From Margaritifera margaritifera (Eukaryota > Mollusca > Bivalvia > Unionida > Margaritiferidae): a stretch of DNA of 64,000 nucleotides. The notes under the pieces were generated by a model that searched no databases, had not been told where the DNA came from, and was given only the letters and a program-made list of their open reading frames with translations. Positions 24,241 through 36,552 of this stretch are shown here, piece by piece. Each line of letters opens with the position of its first letter. The first letter of the stretch is position 1. The translations under genes and the position numbers were made by a program. The stretch covers positions 3,232,001-3,296,000 of the forward strand of contig JAQPZY010001517.1 in the NCBI GenBank assembly GCA_029931535.1, given 5' to 3'.

Positions 24241-25670
24241 GAAGACGAAAACAAAAATAGATACAAATGCATTTTGACAATGGTATATATTTTCTTTCGC
24301 GGCTGAAAAACTAAATAAAAAAAGAAAAAGAAAGATCGCACACACTATGCTTTCAGGGAAATCGTAAGGAAACGGAAAAAAGAAAGGATTTGTTGACGGA
24401 AAAGATAGTGATTTGCTAGAAAAGGAAAACATTAAATATTTTTAACTTACTCAGACAAAAAAGGCGGCTGAAGTGTGAAGTTTGAACAGAATTGAGACCA
24501 AGAAAATCAACACCACTTAAGAACAGCAGCAAAGCCTGCGTAAAGTACAATATAACAAGACTTTGTCTATACCCATCGGTGAAACATGAACTTTGTCAAA
24601 CTAAATCCCATATATACTTTTCAGGTAATACATGGCATATATCTACCTACAGATATATGTAGACTAAAACAAAAAATATAAACTCTCTTTACCACGCAGC
24701 ACTAACTTATGCTATCACTGTTGCCTACAACATGCTTTTGAAATTGTTGAAGATGTCAGTAGGTCCACCATCAAACATGGATATTGGAGAAATTTCAAAA
24801 TTACTGATTCCATTTGTCCTCATTTCACAATCGACTACCTTATAGCATATAGGCTTTTAACTGACGAGATTATTAACACCATACAAACAAATGTAAAATT
24901 AAACTTATATTCCTCGATGCTTTAACATTTTGGGCTCATAAATAGCGTGTGTAAAGCACAGCTTTTAAAGTTACATAAATAGCATAGTCATAACCTGCAG
25001 ATAATAGTCGATTGAAACAAAAAAGTTGCTGACATGCTTTTGAGAAAAGTTATTCAGGATTACAATTTGATTACAAGAGTTATTGAACAATAGTGGTAAT
25101 AATGAAAGAACTAAGATAAAAAATCTCATAATACAGGAAGAGTTCACATAGGTTTACAACCTTATTTAGTGACGTCCAAACATTCCAGACTGTAAAAGAA
25201 AGAATGAATGTACAAAAGCAATGTCTATGATTTTATATTTCACAATGAAATATTGAAATGTGTCCGTGGGAAAAAATATATATCGCCACTGGCAATACCA
25301 CTTTTATCGCCACAGTGGCGAGAGGCGATGTCACTTTTGGAACTATTTTCTTTTCCCATTTAGGAAATATATCTGACCTTATGCATATTGTTCAAACGTA
25401 TTTCCATATCTAGGCCTATTTCATTATTCTTTCTTCTGCTCCTTCTCTCCCCATCCCCATCTCTCCATCAATCAAGATGAAAAGATCTTAAAATATGTCA
25501 AGACTGTAGATCCTCTAGTATATATTTATGTAATCAATGAGGATGTGTCATCAGAAAGAGCATAAAAACGAACTCCAAACAGCAAAAAGGAAGTTTCAGG
25601 TATTAACTTTTTAAAAAATAATTTTCCACGTGAATCCTGTAAATTGTTAGTGACTGAACTTGCATGACCT
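24241..25670. other. Decayed region, probably interior of the Polinton-like relic
   Basis: Several short frames occur on +. One, around 24680-24800, is hydrophobic with a VGPPSNMDIGEISKLL stretch. I cannot assign any to a family. Purine-rich A/G tracts occur at 24220-24430. No packaging ATPase Walker A motif or protease triad was found by eye. Confidence 0.35.
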
Positions 25671-25674
25671 GTTT

Positions 25675-25752
25675 CTGTTCGATATTCTGTTTTATCCATA
25701 CAGTATCGTACACCTGTTCGATATTCTGTTTTATCCATACAGTATCGTATAC
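25675..25752. repeat. 39-bp direct duplication
   Basis: Two copies of CTGTTCGATATTCTGTTTTA followed by TCCATACAGTATCGTA, nearly identical. Confidence 0.95.
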
Positions 25753-26250
25753 CTGTTAAACTGTACGACAAGCGGCAGAAGTGCTGAGGGAACAAAAACT
25801 CTTGATTAAATATAGTAATCAAATTGTTGAAGTAGCGATTTTAACTCTCGTCATAACCATAATAATTTTTTAAAACGATGGAGAAACTAGGGATAGAAGT
25901 GAGTTGATTGCAAAACCGAAATTAAGTAATAATCGAAATATGGATGGAGCATCTGTTATCTAACACGACTGTAAGCTTTCTAAGGTCACACAGTCAACGT
26001 TTGAATGCAGAACTAAATAAAATAAAGAATCAAAATCCTTATAGGCGAATTCAAACTAATTAAAATATTTTGTTTAAATGTGTTACGCTCTAAAGTCTGT
26101 CAGATATGACGCTCTGATGTTTCAACAGTAGTCCCATCCGGACAACGGTCACTGATCTGCGTGTTTGTTTATTGCCTACAAGTTTTTGGAAAATACACAA
26201 CTCCCCAGAAAGCAGAAAAAGATATCGCACTGAGTTAAATACCCCAGTCC

Positions 26251-26604
26251 AGCAAATCATTGCTCTTCATACACACCGAGCAGCAATTGATATGACAGTA
26301 AACTGAGGTACTAATAATGCAGCAAATCATTGCTCTTCATACACACCGAGCAGCAATTGATATGACAGTAAACTGAGGTACTAATAATGCAGCAAATCAT
26401 TGCTCTTCATACACACCGAGCAGCAATTGATATGACAGTAGACTGAGGTACTAATAATGCAGCAAATCATTGCTCTTCATACACACCGAGCAGCAATTGA
26501 TATGACAGTAAACTGAGGTACTAATAATGCAGCAAATCATTGCTCTTCATACACACCGAGCAGCAATTGATATGACAGTAAACTGAGGTACTAATAATGC
26601 AGCA
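26251..26604. repeat. 70-bp tandem repeat, 5 almost identical units
   Basis: Unit starts fall at 26251, 26321, 26391, 26461 and 26531. Each contains AGCAAATCATTGCTCTTCAT, ACACACCGAGCAGCAATTGA and GACAGTAAACTGAGG. I see only one substitution (AAAC to AGAC, in unit 3) in full copies. ATTGCTC and GAGCAGCAAT can pair within a unit. It is the youngest-looking array in the 13-33 kb interval. Confidence 0.98.
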
Positions 26605-26694
26605 GTAAACAATTTAGGTAGCTATTTACTTGCTATTTACTTTGAAAAGACATCGCCATTTCTTATAAAAGCGATGATCTTTTCAAGTTAAATG

Positions 26695-27262
26695 ACTACA
26701 ACATTTTCATGATATACAAAATTCTACGTTTATATGATTTGGATAGGACCAATATAATTGGACAAGATATTATGAATGATAAATTGAGAAAGTTTAGATC
26801 AGGATCAGGTAAATTGCAAAATACTGGTACTAAAGCAATACAGTTTGCTGTGTTTGGTAAACAGTTTAGAACACCAGCAAACATTTAGATTCAAACAGAT
26901 CATTGTTCATTGTGTCCCTGTGCTTTTCCACAGGATATCAGATTTAATATAACATTTAATATAACACTCGCAAAAGACTCTGAAGAAAAATAAGGTGGTA
27001 ACCAAGACTATGAACTAAATATTTTTTATACTCAAGAATGATACGGTTACTTCGGAATTAAATGCACAATCAGTTATTGACAAATACAGAAAGGGTGTTG
27101 CTTTCTTTATTCATTACATCACTAAGGAGATAATTATTAACCAACACAACTTTAATAAATCTCACACTTGATTCTCCCAGAATGGGCTTAAAGGGTGTCT
27201 TGATACTTTGTACAAAGAATGGAGAAATTATTGGAGAAAAAGTTTACAACTCAGCAACCCCT
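26695..27262 (+). pseudogene. Capsid-like (double jelly-roll MCP-type) remnant of a Polinton-like element
   Basis: The first part is an open stretch of about 58 codons starting near 26707, including LRLYDLDRTNIIG and FAVFGKQFRTPANI, ending at a stop. The second part, after frameshifts, has NITFNITLAKD and then LTLDSPRMGLKGVLILCTK before VYNSA. The order and motif style (a beta-rich segment, an S-x-x-x-L-K/Q-G-(I/V)-L-(I/L)-L-x-T/F-x-K block, then a YN/YNP segment) resemble the major capsid proteins encoded by Polintons/Mavericks and adintovirus-like elements. Stops and frame changes show it is dead. It lies 5' of the opposite-strand polymerase relic, as expected for a Polinton. The call rests on motif resemblance only. 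Confidence 0.4.
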
Positions 27263-27265
27263 CCC

Positions 27266-27278
27266 CCAAAAAAACAAC

Positions 27279-27322
<44 letters not shown>
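27266..27322. repeat. (AAT)n microsatellite
   Basis: About 17 ATA/AAT repeats follow an AACAAC start. Confidence 0.98.
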
Positions 27323-27323
<1 letters not shown>

Positions 27324-28029
27324 CCTTAGTGACTATAGAAGTTTTGCACAATATGGTCTATTCTGAAGGTTTTCAACTGAGTCAAAAAATTGCATAAGCC
27401 ACAAAGTATTTCAGAAATTAGTAACGTAAATGTTACACACTATTGCATTGATACGCACTGTATCTGGCTTGATTTGAGAATTGTACGTGATAACGGATTG
27501 TATCATAATGGCTTTAGGGTATCAACTGTGCAAAAAGGTATCCACCTGCAAATGAACATAAACAAATGTAGATGCCCACAAAATATATATTAATATTATT
27601 AATTTATATTCAGGTGAACATTCAAAAATAATCGGCTAAAATCAATTACGTTTTAGGCATGAATTGATGCAGTTAGTGCGGAGCACAATCGAGCAGCATG
27701 TGTACGATGCAACAAAGGTGCAACATGTAAATTTTGCACACTTTTAGCACAATAAATACATGAAAAAGAAGCCTCATAACATGGTAATTTGCGAAGTGAA
27801 TAATTGTGGTAAAAGAATGTTTGCATTGAATCTGACAGAGACTAAACACAGTTGCAATTTTGATTACATCGGTATTCTCCATTCAGTTTTTCTGATCAAC
27901 AAGACTTATAAAGAAAGTGGTTAATAAAGATGTGAAGGTGATCCCTATAAATTAAACAAATAGTTTGAGTTTCTGGTTGATGTCTATCGAGGAACTAATA
28001 CTTTTTGTAATTTTTTGTCACCTCAATAG
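27323..28029. other. Unassigned interior of the Polinton-like relic
   Basis: A + frame at 27390-27593 (67 codons) and short + pieces with cysteine-rich stretches (for example VRCNKGATCKFC near 27700 and EVNNCGKRMF near 27800) are visible. I cannot place any in a family. The polymerase catalytic domain expected downstream of the exonuclease relic on the minus strand is not recognisable here. Confidence 0.3.
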
Positions 28030-28821
28030 TTAGCCACCTATTATATAGACTCTTCCGCGAATCTAAAGTTATCTACAAACCTAATTGCTACGGCTATTTC
28101 AACCGCAGTATCTTTTCCTTCTTTCATTAAACTATTAACTATGAAATCCTTGCTGAATGAAATATATTTCTCGTCATTGTTCAGTATGATTTCTACTTCT
28201 TCATCTGTATTATTTTAACCAGTGTCTTAATGAATAGATGACTGTCATAACTAGGCAATTTATGAATGAATAAAGGACCCATTTTGGGTACTTGTAATTA
28301 AAATTATATTCATTATGTTGTGGACCTCTATGTTTACCTGTTAAATAAAGGTTTGTGCGCTTCGCCATTTCGAACTTGTTTTTCTTTCTCACAGATGGAA
28401 TATGTTTTTGTTTAATTACAATTTTGTTTTAACTTCCTTTGTAAACACGATATTTTTTAATTTTGTTCTCTTAATTCTTGTAAACTAGTTTTGCAAATTT
28501 ACCTAACGCATTGTAAAATGCTCCAATACAATCTTTTCCTGTGTAAACTATTTCTTTATATTCTCGTGGATTGATTCAAGGTACAAACAAAATTCTGATG
28601 GAATGTGTTAGAATGTACCGGACACTTCATTTCAATGTACCGGACACTTCATTTCAATGTGTCGAAGCCACACGTCCGGTACATATCGCATCTGGTATGA
28701 TTGTTGAATACCAGTGTCTGCCTATGACACGATAATACTTTTAGAAACGTAACATATACCATAGGGAACTTTTAATTGCTGTTGATAGTTTATGAAAGTT
28801 TACAACCGAGTCTTCTACAGG

Positions 28822-28918
<97 letters not shown>

Positions 28919-29640
28919 CACACACACACATATTGTAACATACACATCTGTATTCTGGTAAAATAATTTCTGGTGTATTTAGAAAGAATAAAGCATTTTT
29001 TTCACACATCTATTTCTGTCCGTAATGTCTATTATATGCGATGACACCAATCTTAAAAGATTTTTTTTTTCCCAACGTAACAGTACCTTCTATCTCATTG
29101 TTATTACGATCTCTAGCGGTTGATAACTGTCTATGTGCAGTGTTGAATATTCAATCCTGTCAAACATCACTTGTGCACTTTTGCTTATTTCCTGTCAATA
29201 TTTTATATTGAAAATGTTGAAGAAACGTTCAGTATTATTATCTGTTGCATATGTAGTCAATATTTTAATAGGTCTAGTTCTGTTGTAATAGAGTATAAAC
29301 TCAACTTGTTGATATTCTTAAATGGGTCGTTCATAAGTCTGATAGTTAAATGTAATTGAGCTTTCACAGAACTAAATTGTCTAACTTTCCAATCATTATC
29401 TTCTTCAAACTTGGTTCAATATGATTGAAAAATTCATGCAAATCGTTGTTGCTTTTGCTGTGATATCTATACTCCCATTTTAATTTCTTTAAATGAATCT
29501 GTGCGTCTTGTCATTATGATTCTATTTAAATTCTTTCACTTTATATCCTCCTTGATTAAGTTCTAGTTGGAAGACATATTAAAGGAGGTTGTCCATTTTT
29601 ATCACTTGTTATGGCATTGGTGCTGGAGGTATGGGAGTCT
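28030..29640 (-). pseudogene. Protein-primed type-B DNA polymerase relic (Polinton/Maverick type), N-terminal and exonuclease part
   Basis: Read on the minus strand from right to left, motifs appear in polymerase order. An N-terminal segment near 29.4-29.45 kb has EFFNHIEPSLKKIMIGKLD. A segment near 28.6 kb has HIPSEFCLYLES. Near 28.21-28.27 kb is HKLPSYDSHLFIK, which corresponds to the exonuclease II motif (usually HN-x3-YD, here with K in place of N). KYISFSKDFIV (about 28.15 kb) and RFVDNFRFAEES (about 28.06 kb) follow. Several frameshifts and stops separate them, and a (TA)n run interrupts at 28.83-28.91 kb. The polymerase palm motifs are missing. This is a dead copy of an element that replicates with its own polymerase. 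Confidence 0.68.
28825..28914. repeat. (TA)n microsatellite inside the polymerase relic
   Basis: About 45 uninterrupted TA units followed by ACATACACACACACACA. The 60-68-codon Tyr-Ile frames on both strands here are artefacts. Confidence 0.99.
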
Positions 29641-29830
29641 TCATTTTGATTTATTTAAATAAAAATATTTAATATATATTTAATTATTTTATATGTACAA
29701 CTACGTCTTTATCTTATCTGTAGAACTACAGCATTATTTTACGAGCCTGAAATAATATTATGATTTTAACTTGTTATTACATCACTGTTTTAAGCTGTAA
29801 TGTAGTCCACACTATAGAAATTGTTTCACC

Positions 29831-29902
29831 TCTGCCAAGTTTCGAACCACAGACCTTTCAATCTGTATTTCTGTACTTGACGTCTATGCCACGTGGATTT
29901 GC
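29831..29902 (-). mobile_element. tRNA-like sequence, probable SINE head
   Basis: On the minus strand a TGGCATAGACGTCAAG segment (A-box-like) is followed about 35 bp later by GGTTCGAAAC (good B-box). The stems do not form a sound cloverleaf, so it is not a functional tRNA gene. A tRNA-derived SINE head is the simplest reading, with its body running left to about 29700. Confidence 0.35.
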
Positions 29903-30562
29903 CTAACTCATGTACTCTGTATACAGTATTATATACCTATAAAAAATCATCGCAGGCGAGATTGTATCGCCTCCATTCATTGGACCAGTACTTTTTCAAA
30001 TAGCACAATAGTTGATGCAGCACTAAATTACTGAATATATTGAGAAAACTGGAATTTAAATTTCACAAAATTCTCGACGTATGTATTTATTTACACATAG
30101 GCCACGTCCACGTGAAAAAAAGAAAATTTTAATTTTACTTTCAGTATGGTCCATTATTGAGGAAAATATGTCAGAATATTCAAAATCCTATTTACTTTTT
30201 ATTATTCACTAGCTTACACACAATTCACACATGTTATACTGCTTTTTTAAAGTTCTAGGTTTATTATCTTGGTATGGCATAAATTTGGGCACCGATAATA
30301 TTACATTGATTTAGGCTGTCAACATCATCAGCATACTGGGCAAGCCAACAACAGTCAACATCAGCATCATCGCAATATCACCATTATTTACAGCAATCAA
30401 CGAACCGTATTTGACCCTGGAAAACAGAGGTCAATTGCAGATAACTTGACCATGGAAAACTGTGGACAAGTTCTGATAAGATATATTAATTTTTATCAAT
30501 AAAATTCAATTTGATTTATCTTTGTGTCGCGCAATCCGCCACATGGTCATGAAATGACGACG

Positions 30563-30632
30563 CCAGTGTAACGTAGAATATTGACCCCCATAGGAAAACC
30601 TTTTAAGGGGTCAATAATCTACGGCACACCGG
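30563..30632. repeat. Hairpin with 26-bp imperfect arms
   Basis: The left arm at 30563-30588 includes GTAGAATATTGACCCC. The right arm at 30607-30632 includes GGGGTCAATAATCTAC. About 22 of 26 positions pair, with an 18-base loop. It may be a tiny foldback element. Confidence 0.75.
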
Positions 30633-31965
30633 AATTGCATTACCAACGCCACATCAGTGTGTGTGAAGCGGCACAAAGTAGATTAAACCGCGACCCACAT
30701 TTACATTTAAAAAAAAAAACCCATACCAAACCAAAACAACAATTATCTTCAAGTCCAGTCCTCTCAATATATTCATTACTAATGGGTATGTTGTTTACAT
30801 GAACAGGAATGCAAACTTTGTATTGATAATTATATCCTTATATATAATGCTAGTATGATATTATTATATGATTTGACTATATCTGAAACTAACATATATG
30901 GGGATTGAAGACTACCTATCTAATCCACCATGGATCATCCATTCACTAGTGTTATGAAAATGACGATCAGTGTACTGTAAGATAAAACGGTGCTTTTTTT
31001 AATGGGACAAAGAAGATAAAGGTATTATTTTATTGGCAAAAAATGTGAGAGTGCGTTAGTGTCATTTACTTCGACTTTTAAGCAAATGTTTTGAAAAATG
31101 TGAGGTAAAAGAGAAATGTTAAATTTGCATTGAAAATTTGCACCATGGCATTTTGAAAACCACTTTACAAAATTTGCTTGCAAGATACATGAATAAAATT
31201 TACATGTTTCATATACTCCCAGTATATTGAAAAATACATAACTAATTGCCCATTTTTGTATTCTGAAATTGAAAATTAAGATTAACTTAAGAGTGGTAAC
31301 AAGAGATCTTTCCATCGAAATCATTATCTTTGTCACTATCTATCAAATACTGCTAATATTATTGGCCCCTGAATAAGTTCTTAAAATAGGACTGAAAAAA
31401 ATACTTAAAATAGGACTGAACAAGTAATTAAAATGGGACTGAATAAGTATCTTTATTTGGAGTATATCTGTGTAGGCGTCAGCGATCACCAAAGGCAATA
31501 AAAAATTTCAAATAGCAATTCGTTTGAATAAAAACAGCTTATTTGGCGATTGAAAAGTTTAGGGCTTGTACTGTTTGGGGCAGAATTTTGCACTTAAGTC
31601 GCAAGGCCGTTAGTGTAACATAATTTCGAGGTCGTACAACTGTTGTTAGGGATTAAATTTCTTAACAAAGGAGAATGCAGAAATGAATCAGTTAGCAATA
31701 TATCAGACATATATTAGTTTCAAAGAAGCATTTTAGAGAAATAGCTGAATTATGAAGGCAAATACTCATTAAGGGGTAAATACTAAACTTGAAAAGGTCG
31801 CAGATTTATTTATTTTTTAGACCTGACATTATTTTTATATTGATAGAAACCTCATTTACTTCATCTACAGATCTCTTCAACTGATTTGCTAGGTCCCTTG
31901 GTAGGTCCCTTAGGTGTTTGAACTATATTCTACAGTATTTCTTTCTGGTGCTTGGGGTCAACACC
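30633..31965. other. Spacer with a short 3x ~25-bp repeat
   Basis: AAAATAGGACTGAA-type units repeat three times at 31378-31450. A 103-codon minus frame (31025-31336) is the longest non-repeat frame nearby. It is F/I/N/K-rich, has no motif I know, and AT-rich chance is likely. Nothing else is supported. Confidence 0.5.
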
Positions 31966-31969
31966 CTTG

Positions 31970-32170
31970 GAATACATCTCTGTTTAATTAAAGATATCTC
32001 TAATTTTAAAGGAGATATTTTTGCTTCGCCTTAAGTGGATATATCTTTCGGTTTATACAATACAGATTGTTATTTGAATTTGATTAAAAATAAAGATCTC
32101 TGTATTAAAACAGAGATATCTCTATTAACAATAAAGGTATCTCAATTTAAAACCAAATAGAGATATTTCT
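31970..32170. repeat. Array of AGAGATATCTCT palindromes, block 1
   Basis: Motifs AAAGATATCTCTAATTTTAA, CAGAGATATCTCTATTAA and AATAGAGATATTTC recur with AT spacers at ~20-30 bp spacing. AGAGATATCTCT is fully self-complementary. Confidence 0.75.
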
Positions 32171-32540
32171 TTTTCAAGTGAATTAATAAAATGACTGATC
32201 CCTCTCTCCAGCTGTTTGCATGCTTCAGAAGCAGAAATGTGGTCTGAAGGGATCTTAGTACACTAAAACCTTTCTTGGAAGGTTACTGCTATGAGAGACC
32301 ACCTGTCTTGAGCGACCAGATTCTTAGCGCACAGATTTATTGATTATATGGTGTTATAACCTGTCACGCAAAACCACCTGCCTTGAGAGACCATGAGTTT
32401 TTGGAAGAAGACAGGTTCTACTGTAATTCAGAAGTTTCTAGCAAGTTCTTTCAAAAGCTATTGTTTCAATTCATGAATCACAGAAGAGACCAACTTTGTC
32501 AATTGAGATATTTTGGTCTAAAATAAAGTTAGGTGTATTT

Positions 32541-32690
32541 CAGATATGTATATATATAGTGCCAACTAAAGGAAAAGATTGAAAAAAATAATGTATATAT
32601 ATAGTGCCAACTAAAGGAAAAGATTGAAAAATGTAATGTATATATATAGTGCCAACTAAAGGAAAAGATTGAAAAATGTAATGTACATTT
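32541..32690. repeat. 45-bp tandem repeat, 3 units
   Basis: GTATATATATAGTGCCAACT then AAAGGAAAAGATTGAAAAA, with GCCAAC at 32561, 32606 and 32651. Confidence 0.96.
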
Positions 32691-32699
32691 AAAATTTAA

Positions 32700-32785
32700 A
32701 TATTTATTTTTCAAAGAGAGATATCTAATTTACAATAAATTTGAGATATCTCTATTTAAAATAAAGATATCTGCATTTAGGCATC
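32700..32785. repeat. Array of AGAGATATCTCT palindromes, block 2
   Basis: AGAGAGATATCTAATTTACA, TTGAGATATCTCTATTTAAA and ATAAAGATATCTGCATTT follow one another. This is the same motif as 31970-32170, split by unrelated DNA and the 45-bp repeat. Confidence 0.75.
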
Positions 32786-33358
32786 GAGGTGCCTGTTTTG
32801 ACAATAAATAAATGTATTTACCCTCACCACCTTTATGATGTTACATATTGCTACTAATTATACCGGGAGAGGAAACTCAGTTAATCAATATTCCCTGCTG
32901 TTTTGTAAATGATGCAAAGTCTATAAAGAAAACATTGTCCTTTATAATTATCATATAATATGAGAAATGTATTGATGAAGAACACTACTTAAAGCTGTAT
33001 AATGCATTTGAAATTAAACAAATACTATTGAAGGCTTTTAAATTTGTAGATACTTGGAAGATCTCTGATTCAACTATTCCTTTATTGGGCAGTTTTAGAA
33101 AATTAAAATTCTGCATTGTGTTCTGTTCTGTCTTTAAAGAGTTAGGTTTTTCACTTGGACTATATTCTATCTAGTAGTGACCTTGCATGCTAGATGAAAC
33201 CTGTCTATAAATGAAACTCTAGGTCTACATAATGTTGTCCTATGTGGACTGAAATGTCTTTATTAGGAGAAATATGTACGTAAACATATTTGAAAGAATT
33301 CATAGAAATTGTCTTGTATGAATAGGTGTCCTTTGTAGGGAGTTGTCCAATAAGGCAA

Positions 33359-33827
33359 AAGAGCTGCAGCGGCTCAGACCCAAAGGTCACAGGTTCAAAT
33401 TCTAACTGACCCAACATGGGTTAGCTGTCATGATGTGTATCTGGGTTAGCTGTCATGATGTGTATCTGGGTTAGCTGTCATGATGTGTTCCTGGGTTAGC
33501 TGTCATGATGTGTACCTGGCTTAGCTGTCATGATGTGTACCTGGGTTAGCTGTCATGATGTGTACCTGGGTTAGTTGTCATAATGTATACCTGGGTTAGC
33601 TGTCATGATGTGTACCTTGGTTAGTTGTCATAATGTATACCTGGGTTAGCTGTCATGATGTGAACCTTGGTTAGTTGTCATAATGTATACCTGGGTTAGC
33701 TGTCATGATGTGTACCTGGGCAAGGCACTTTACTCCCATTGCCTTGGCACTTATAGTCATTGATGTGCATCTGCCATTAGATGGCAATAAACCAATCAAC
33801 CAGACAACCAACCAACCAAACAACCAC
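33359..33827 (+). mobile_element. tRNA-derived SINE with an internal minisatellite
   Basis: The tRNA-related head carries a B-box (GGTTCAAATTC at about 33391). The 3' body starts CTGGGCAAGGCACTTTACTC and ends in a (CCAA)n-like tail. An 8-bp target-site duplication, TAAGGCAA, flanks it at 33351-33358 and 33828-33835. Between head and body a 25-bp unit has been amplified (33417-33718). Confidence 0.8.
33417..33718. repeat. 25-bp minisatellite inside a SINE, about 12 units
   Basis: The unit is TGGGTTAGCTGTCATGATGT plus GTACC. The right part alternates GTGTACCTTGGTTAG with ATGTATACCTGGGTTAG units, forming a 50-bp dimer pattern. Confidence 0.97.
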
Positions 33828-33835
33828 TAAGGCAA

Positions 33836-34876
33836 TGTGCATTATATATGTGTGTAATTTGTAAATCACCATATGAAGAAGGCTGGGTTTAATAAGGAAT
33901 CATCCTTGCTGCAGGTCTTTGCATGACTAGTCACATGAGCAAGCCCAATATTTGATGTGTATGGTATATTTAGGAATCACCTGCAAGTATATAATAATGC
34001 TAGACATGTATTGCATTTTCAGGCAATAAGACAAAATGGCTACTATACCATGTGTAGTTTTATTTGTAATTTTGTACAGATAACATAAAATAAAAATTTT
34101 GAACAGAATTACTTATTTGATGAGTTACTTGAGCCCAAATTAAACCTGCAATGTCACTTTTTGGGGCATATTTCAACAATTCAGAAATAATTTATGCAAA
34201 ATATCCCAAAAGATTCTGTCTCCTTGAAACAAAAATGTATAGCTTCAATAACTGGACTCTTTTGGAACGAATGTCTAATAAGTTTAGCCTTGTCTTTTGT
34301 GTGATAATCACATAATTTTCATCTCCAGAAATTGGAAAAATAAAATTTTAGCAAGTTCAAAATGACAGATTCAAATGTCTCAGTTATTGTAATGATCTGT
34401 GTATAAGCTGACCTAGCTGTAGGGCCAGTATGAACTTTTGGTATAGCCTTTTATCTGTCATTCAATGTGTATCCATAATCTGTCCATCAGTGTATGCTCT
34501 TTTCAATTTTTAAGAAGTACATTACCAATGATAACCATATTTCTTTGGAAGTCTCCTGGTTTCAGGGTCTTCAAAATTTATATAAATGATTAGACCAGGT
34601 TACTAAAAATTTGAAACAACTCTAAATTTCGTTTCATAAGAAAGCACAGAACCAATTTGTATTGAATGGAATGGAAAATATTTTATGTTGAGGCCTCTTC
34701 AATTTGTATAGCCCCCATCTCAAGGGGGGTGTATTTAAAATATGGCTTTGTCCTTCCACATCTCTATTAACATTTGCATGTCCAGTCCATAATTTTGTAA
34801 GCCTTGGAGGGACTTGGATGAAACTTTGCCCAAATATGACAACATGGTATTTGGTGTACTTCAGTCAGATTCCCTA
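33836..34876. other. Spacer, partly degenerate interspersed repeat
   Basis: No tandem array or coding relic. The phrasing at 34740-34860 (cell-sized AT-rich text with CTTGGAGGGACTTGGATGAA) is reminiscent of the degenerate GGTCA-type repeat but is too diverged to bound. Confidence 0.4.
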
Positions 34877-35125
34877 GGGGCCCCAGGTAGCTGAGTGGTC
34901 TAAGACACTTGCTTTTACAAGTCACTCACACATCTCACCTTTGTCCATGTGAGTTTGAGAGATCTCAGCTCAACCAGTGTGGATATGTGAGAGAGCTTGC
35001 CAGTAGCTTCACATGGTTCAGTGGTTCTTCTGGGGTCTTCCTCCATCAGATATACTGGCCACCATGTATAGCCTATCATGTACTGAAAATGGTGTTAAAC
35101 CCCACAAAATCAAAAAACCAAACCA
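34877..35125 (+). mobile_element. tRNA(Leu/Ser)-derived SINE, diverged copy
   Basis: The head GGTAGCTGAGTGGTCTAAGA matches the A-box of class II tRNAs, and GAGTTTGAGA is a decayed B-box. The body TACTGGCCACCATGTATAGC, CTATCATGTACTGAAAATGG and GTTAAACCC matches the copies at 37361 and 42110, ending in a CCAAACCA tail. Imperfect flanking repeats (AGATTCCCTAG / AGATTCTGTAG) may be the target-site duplication. The 89-codon frame here is a shadow. Confidence 0.88.
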
Positions 35126-35715
<590 letters not shown>

Positions 35716-36285
35716 AGTAAGTTTAAATCCTTCCATATGTGCTTTTTAAACATTTTCATATTATTCCATAACTTGTAAACAACTTCATGGATTGAGAGCA
35801 AATAGTGTGATCCCCTTTATATTATAAAGATCATCATCCAGTTAAGTTTTTCAGCTGAATGGATTTAAGCATCCCAGCATAAAGGCCATCATGTTTATAG
35901 AAAAGATTTGAATAATCCATCTCATTTTTTGACCAGAATATAAAAACAACTCTTAAAAAATGTGGATGACTCATTTTTTATGGCATTATAACTTTTTCAG
36001 TTTGTATACAAATGATATAAATATCAATGGCAACATTAAGAAAAAAGTAGGAAAATCTATCTGAAAACTTCATGTTTGCTTGCAACTTCTTATATTAATC
36101 AGGGCCTTTCAATTGGTAACAAGTTAATGATTCCCATTTGCCACTGAATAAAGCTTTAATTAGTACATGCAGACCAAAATCTTTAGAGAACTTTTCAAGT
36201 AAAGGATCTCTACAAATTCTGACCCGATGTCATGACTACATTCTATTATTGAACTAACATACATTATGACAATTTGGAATAAATT
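35716..36285. other. Unannotated spacer
   Basis: AT-rich, with no supported feature. Confidence 0.5.
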
Positions 36286-36289
36286 GATC

Positions 36290-36552
36290 TGTAATTTTTG
36301 AATAATTGATACACCATTTTGAATAGTTGATACACCATTTTGAATAGTTGACACACCATTTTGAATAGTTGACACACCATTTTGAATAGTTGATACACCA
36401 TTTTGAATAGTTGACACACCATTTTGAATAATTGATACACCATTTTGAATAGTTGATACACCATTCTGAATAGTTGACACCATTTTGAATAGCTGACACA
36501 CCATTTTGAATAGTTGATACACCATTTTGAATAGTTGATACACCATTTTGAT
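36290..36552. repeat. 21-bp minisatellite, about 12 units
   Basis: The unit is TTGAATAGTTGATACACCAT plus T, with GATACACC/GACACACC variants. The three overlapping minus frames (66-140 codons) are products of the 21-bp period. Confidence 0.98.

Noticed and set aside
28741..29009. Tyr-Ile repeat frames over the (TA)n run (also at 35445-35669 and 52292-52655)
   Set aside because: Pure dinucleotide microsatellites have no stop in some frames. No coding evidence.
29831..29902. Functional tRNA gene
   Set aside because: A- and B-box-like sequences are present, but the acceptor and T stems do not pair properly. Annotated only as a SINE-like head.
31025..31336. 103-codon minus frame, non-repetitive
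   Set aside because: No motif, composition as expected for AT-rich random DNA, and no splice or promoter context.
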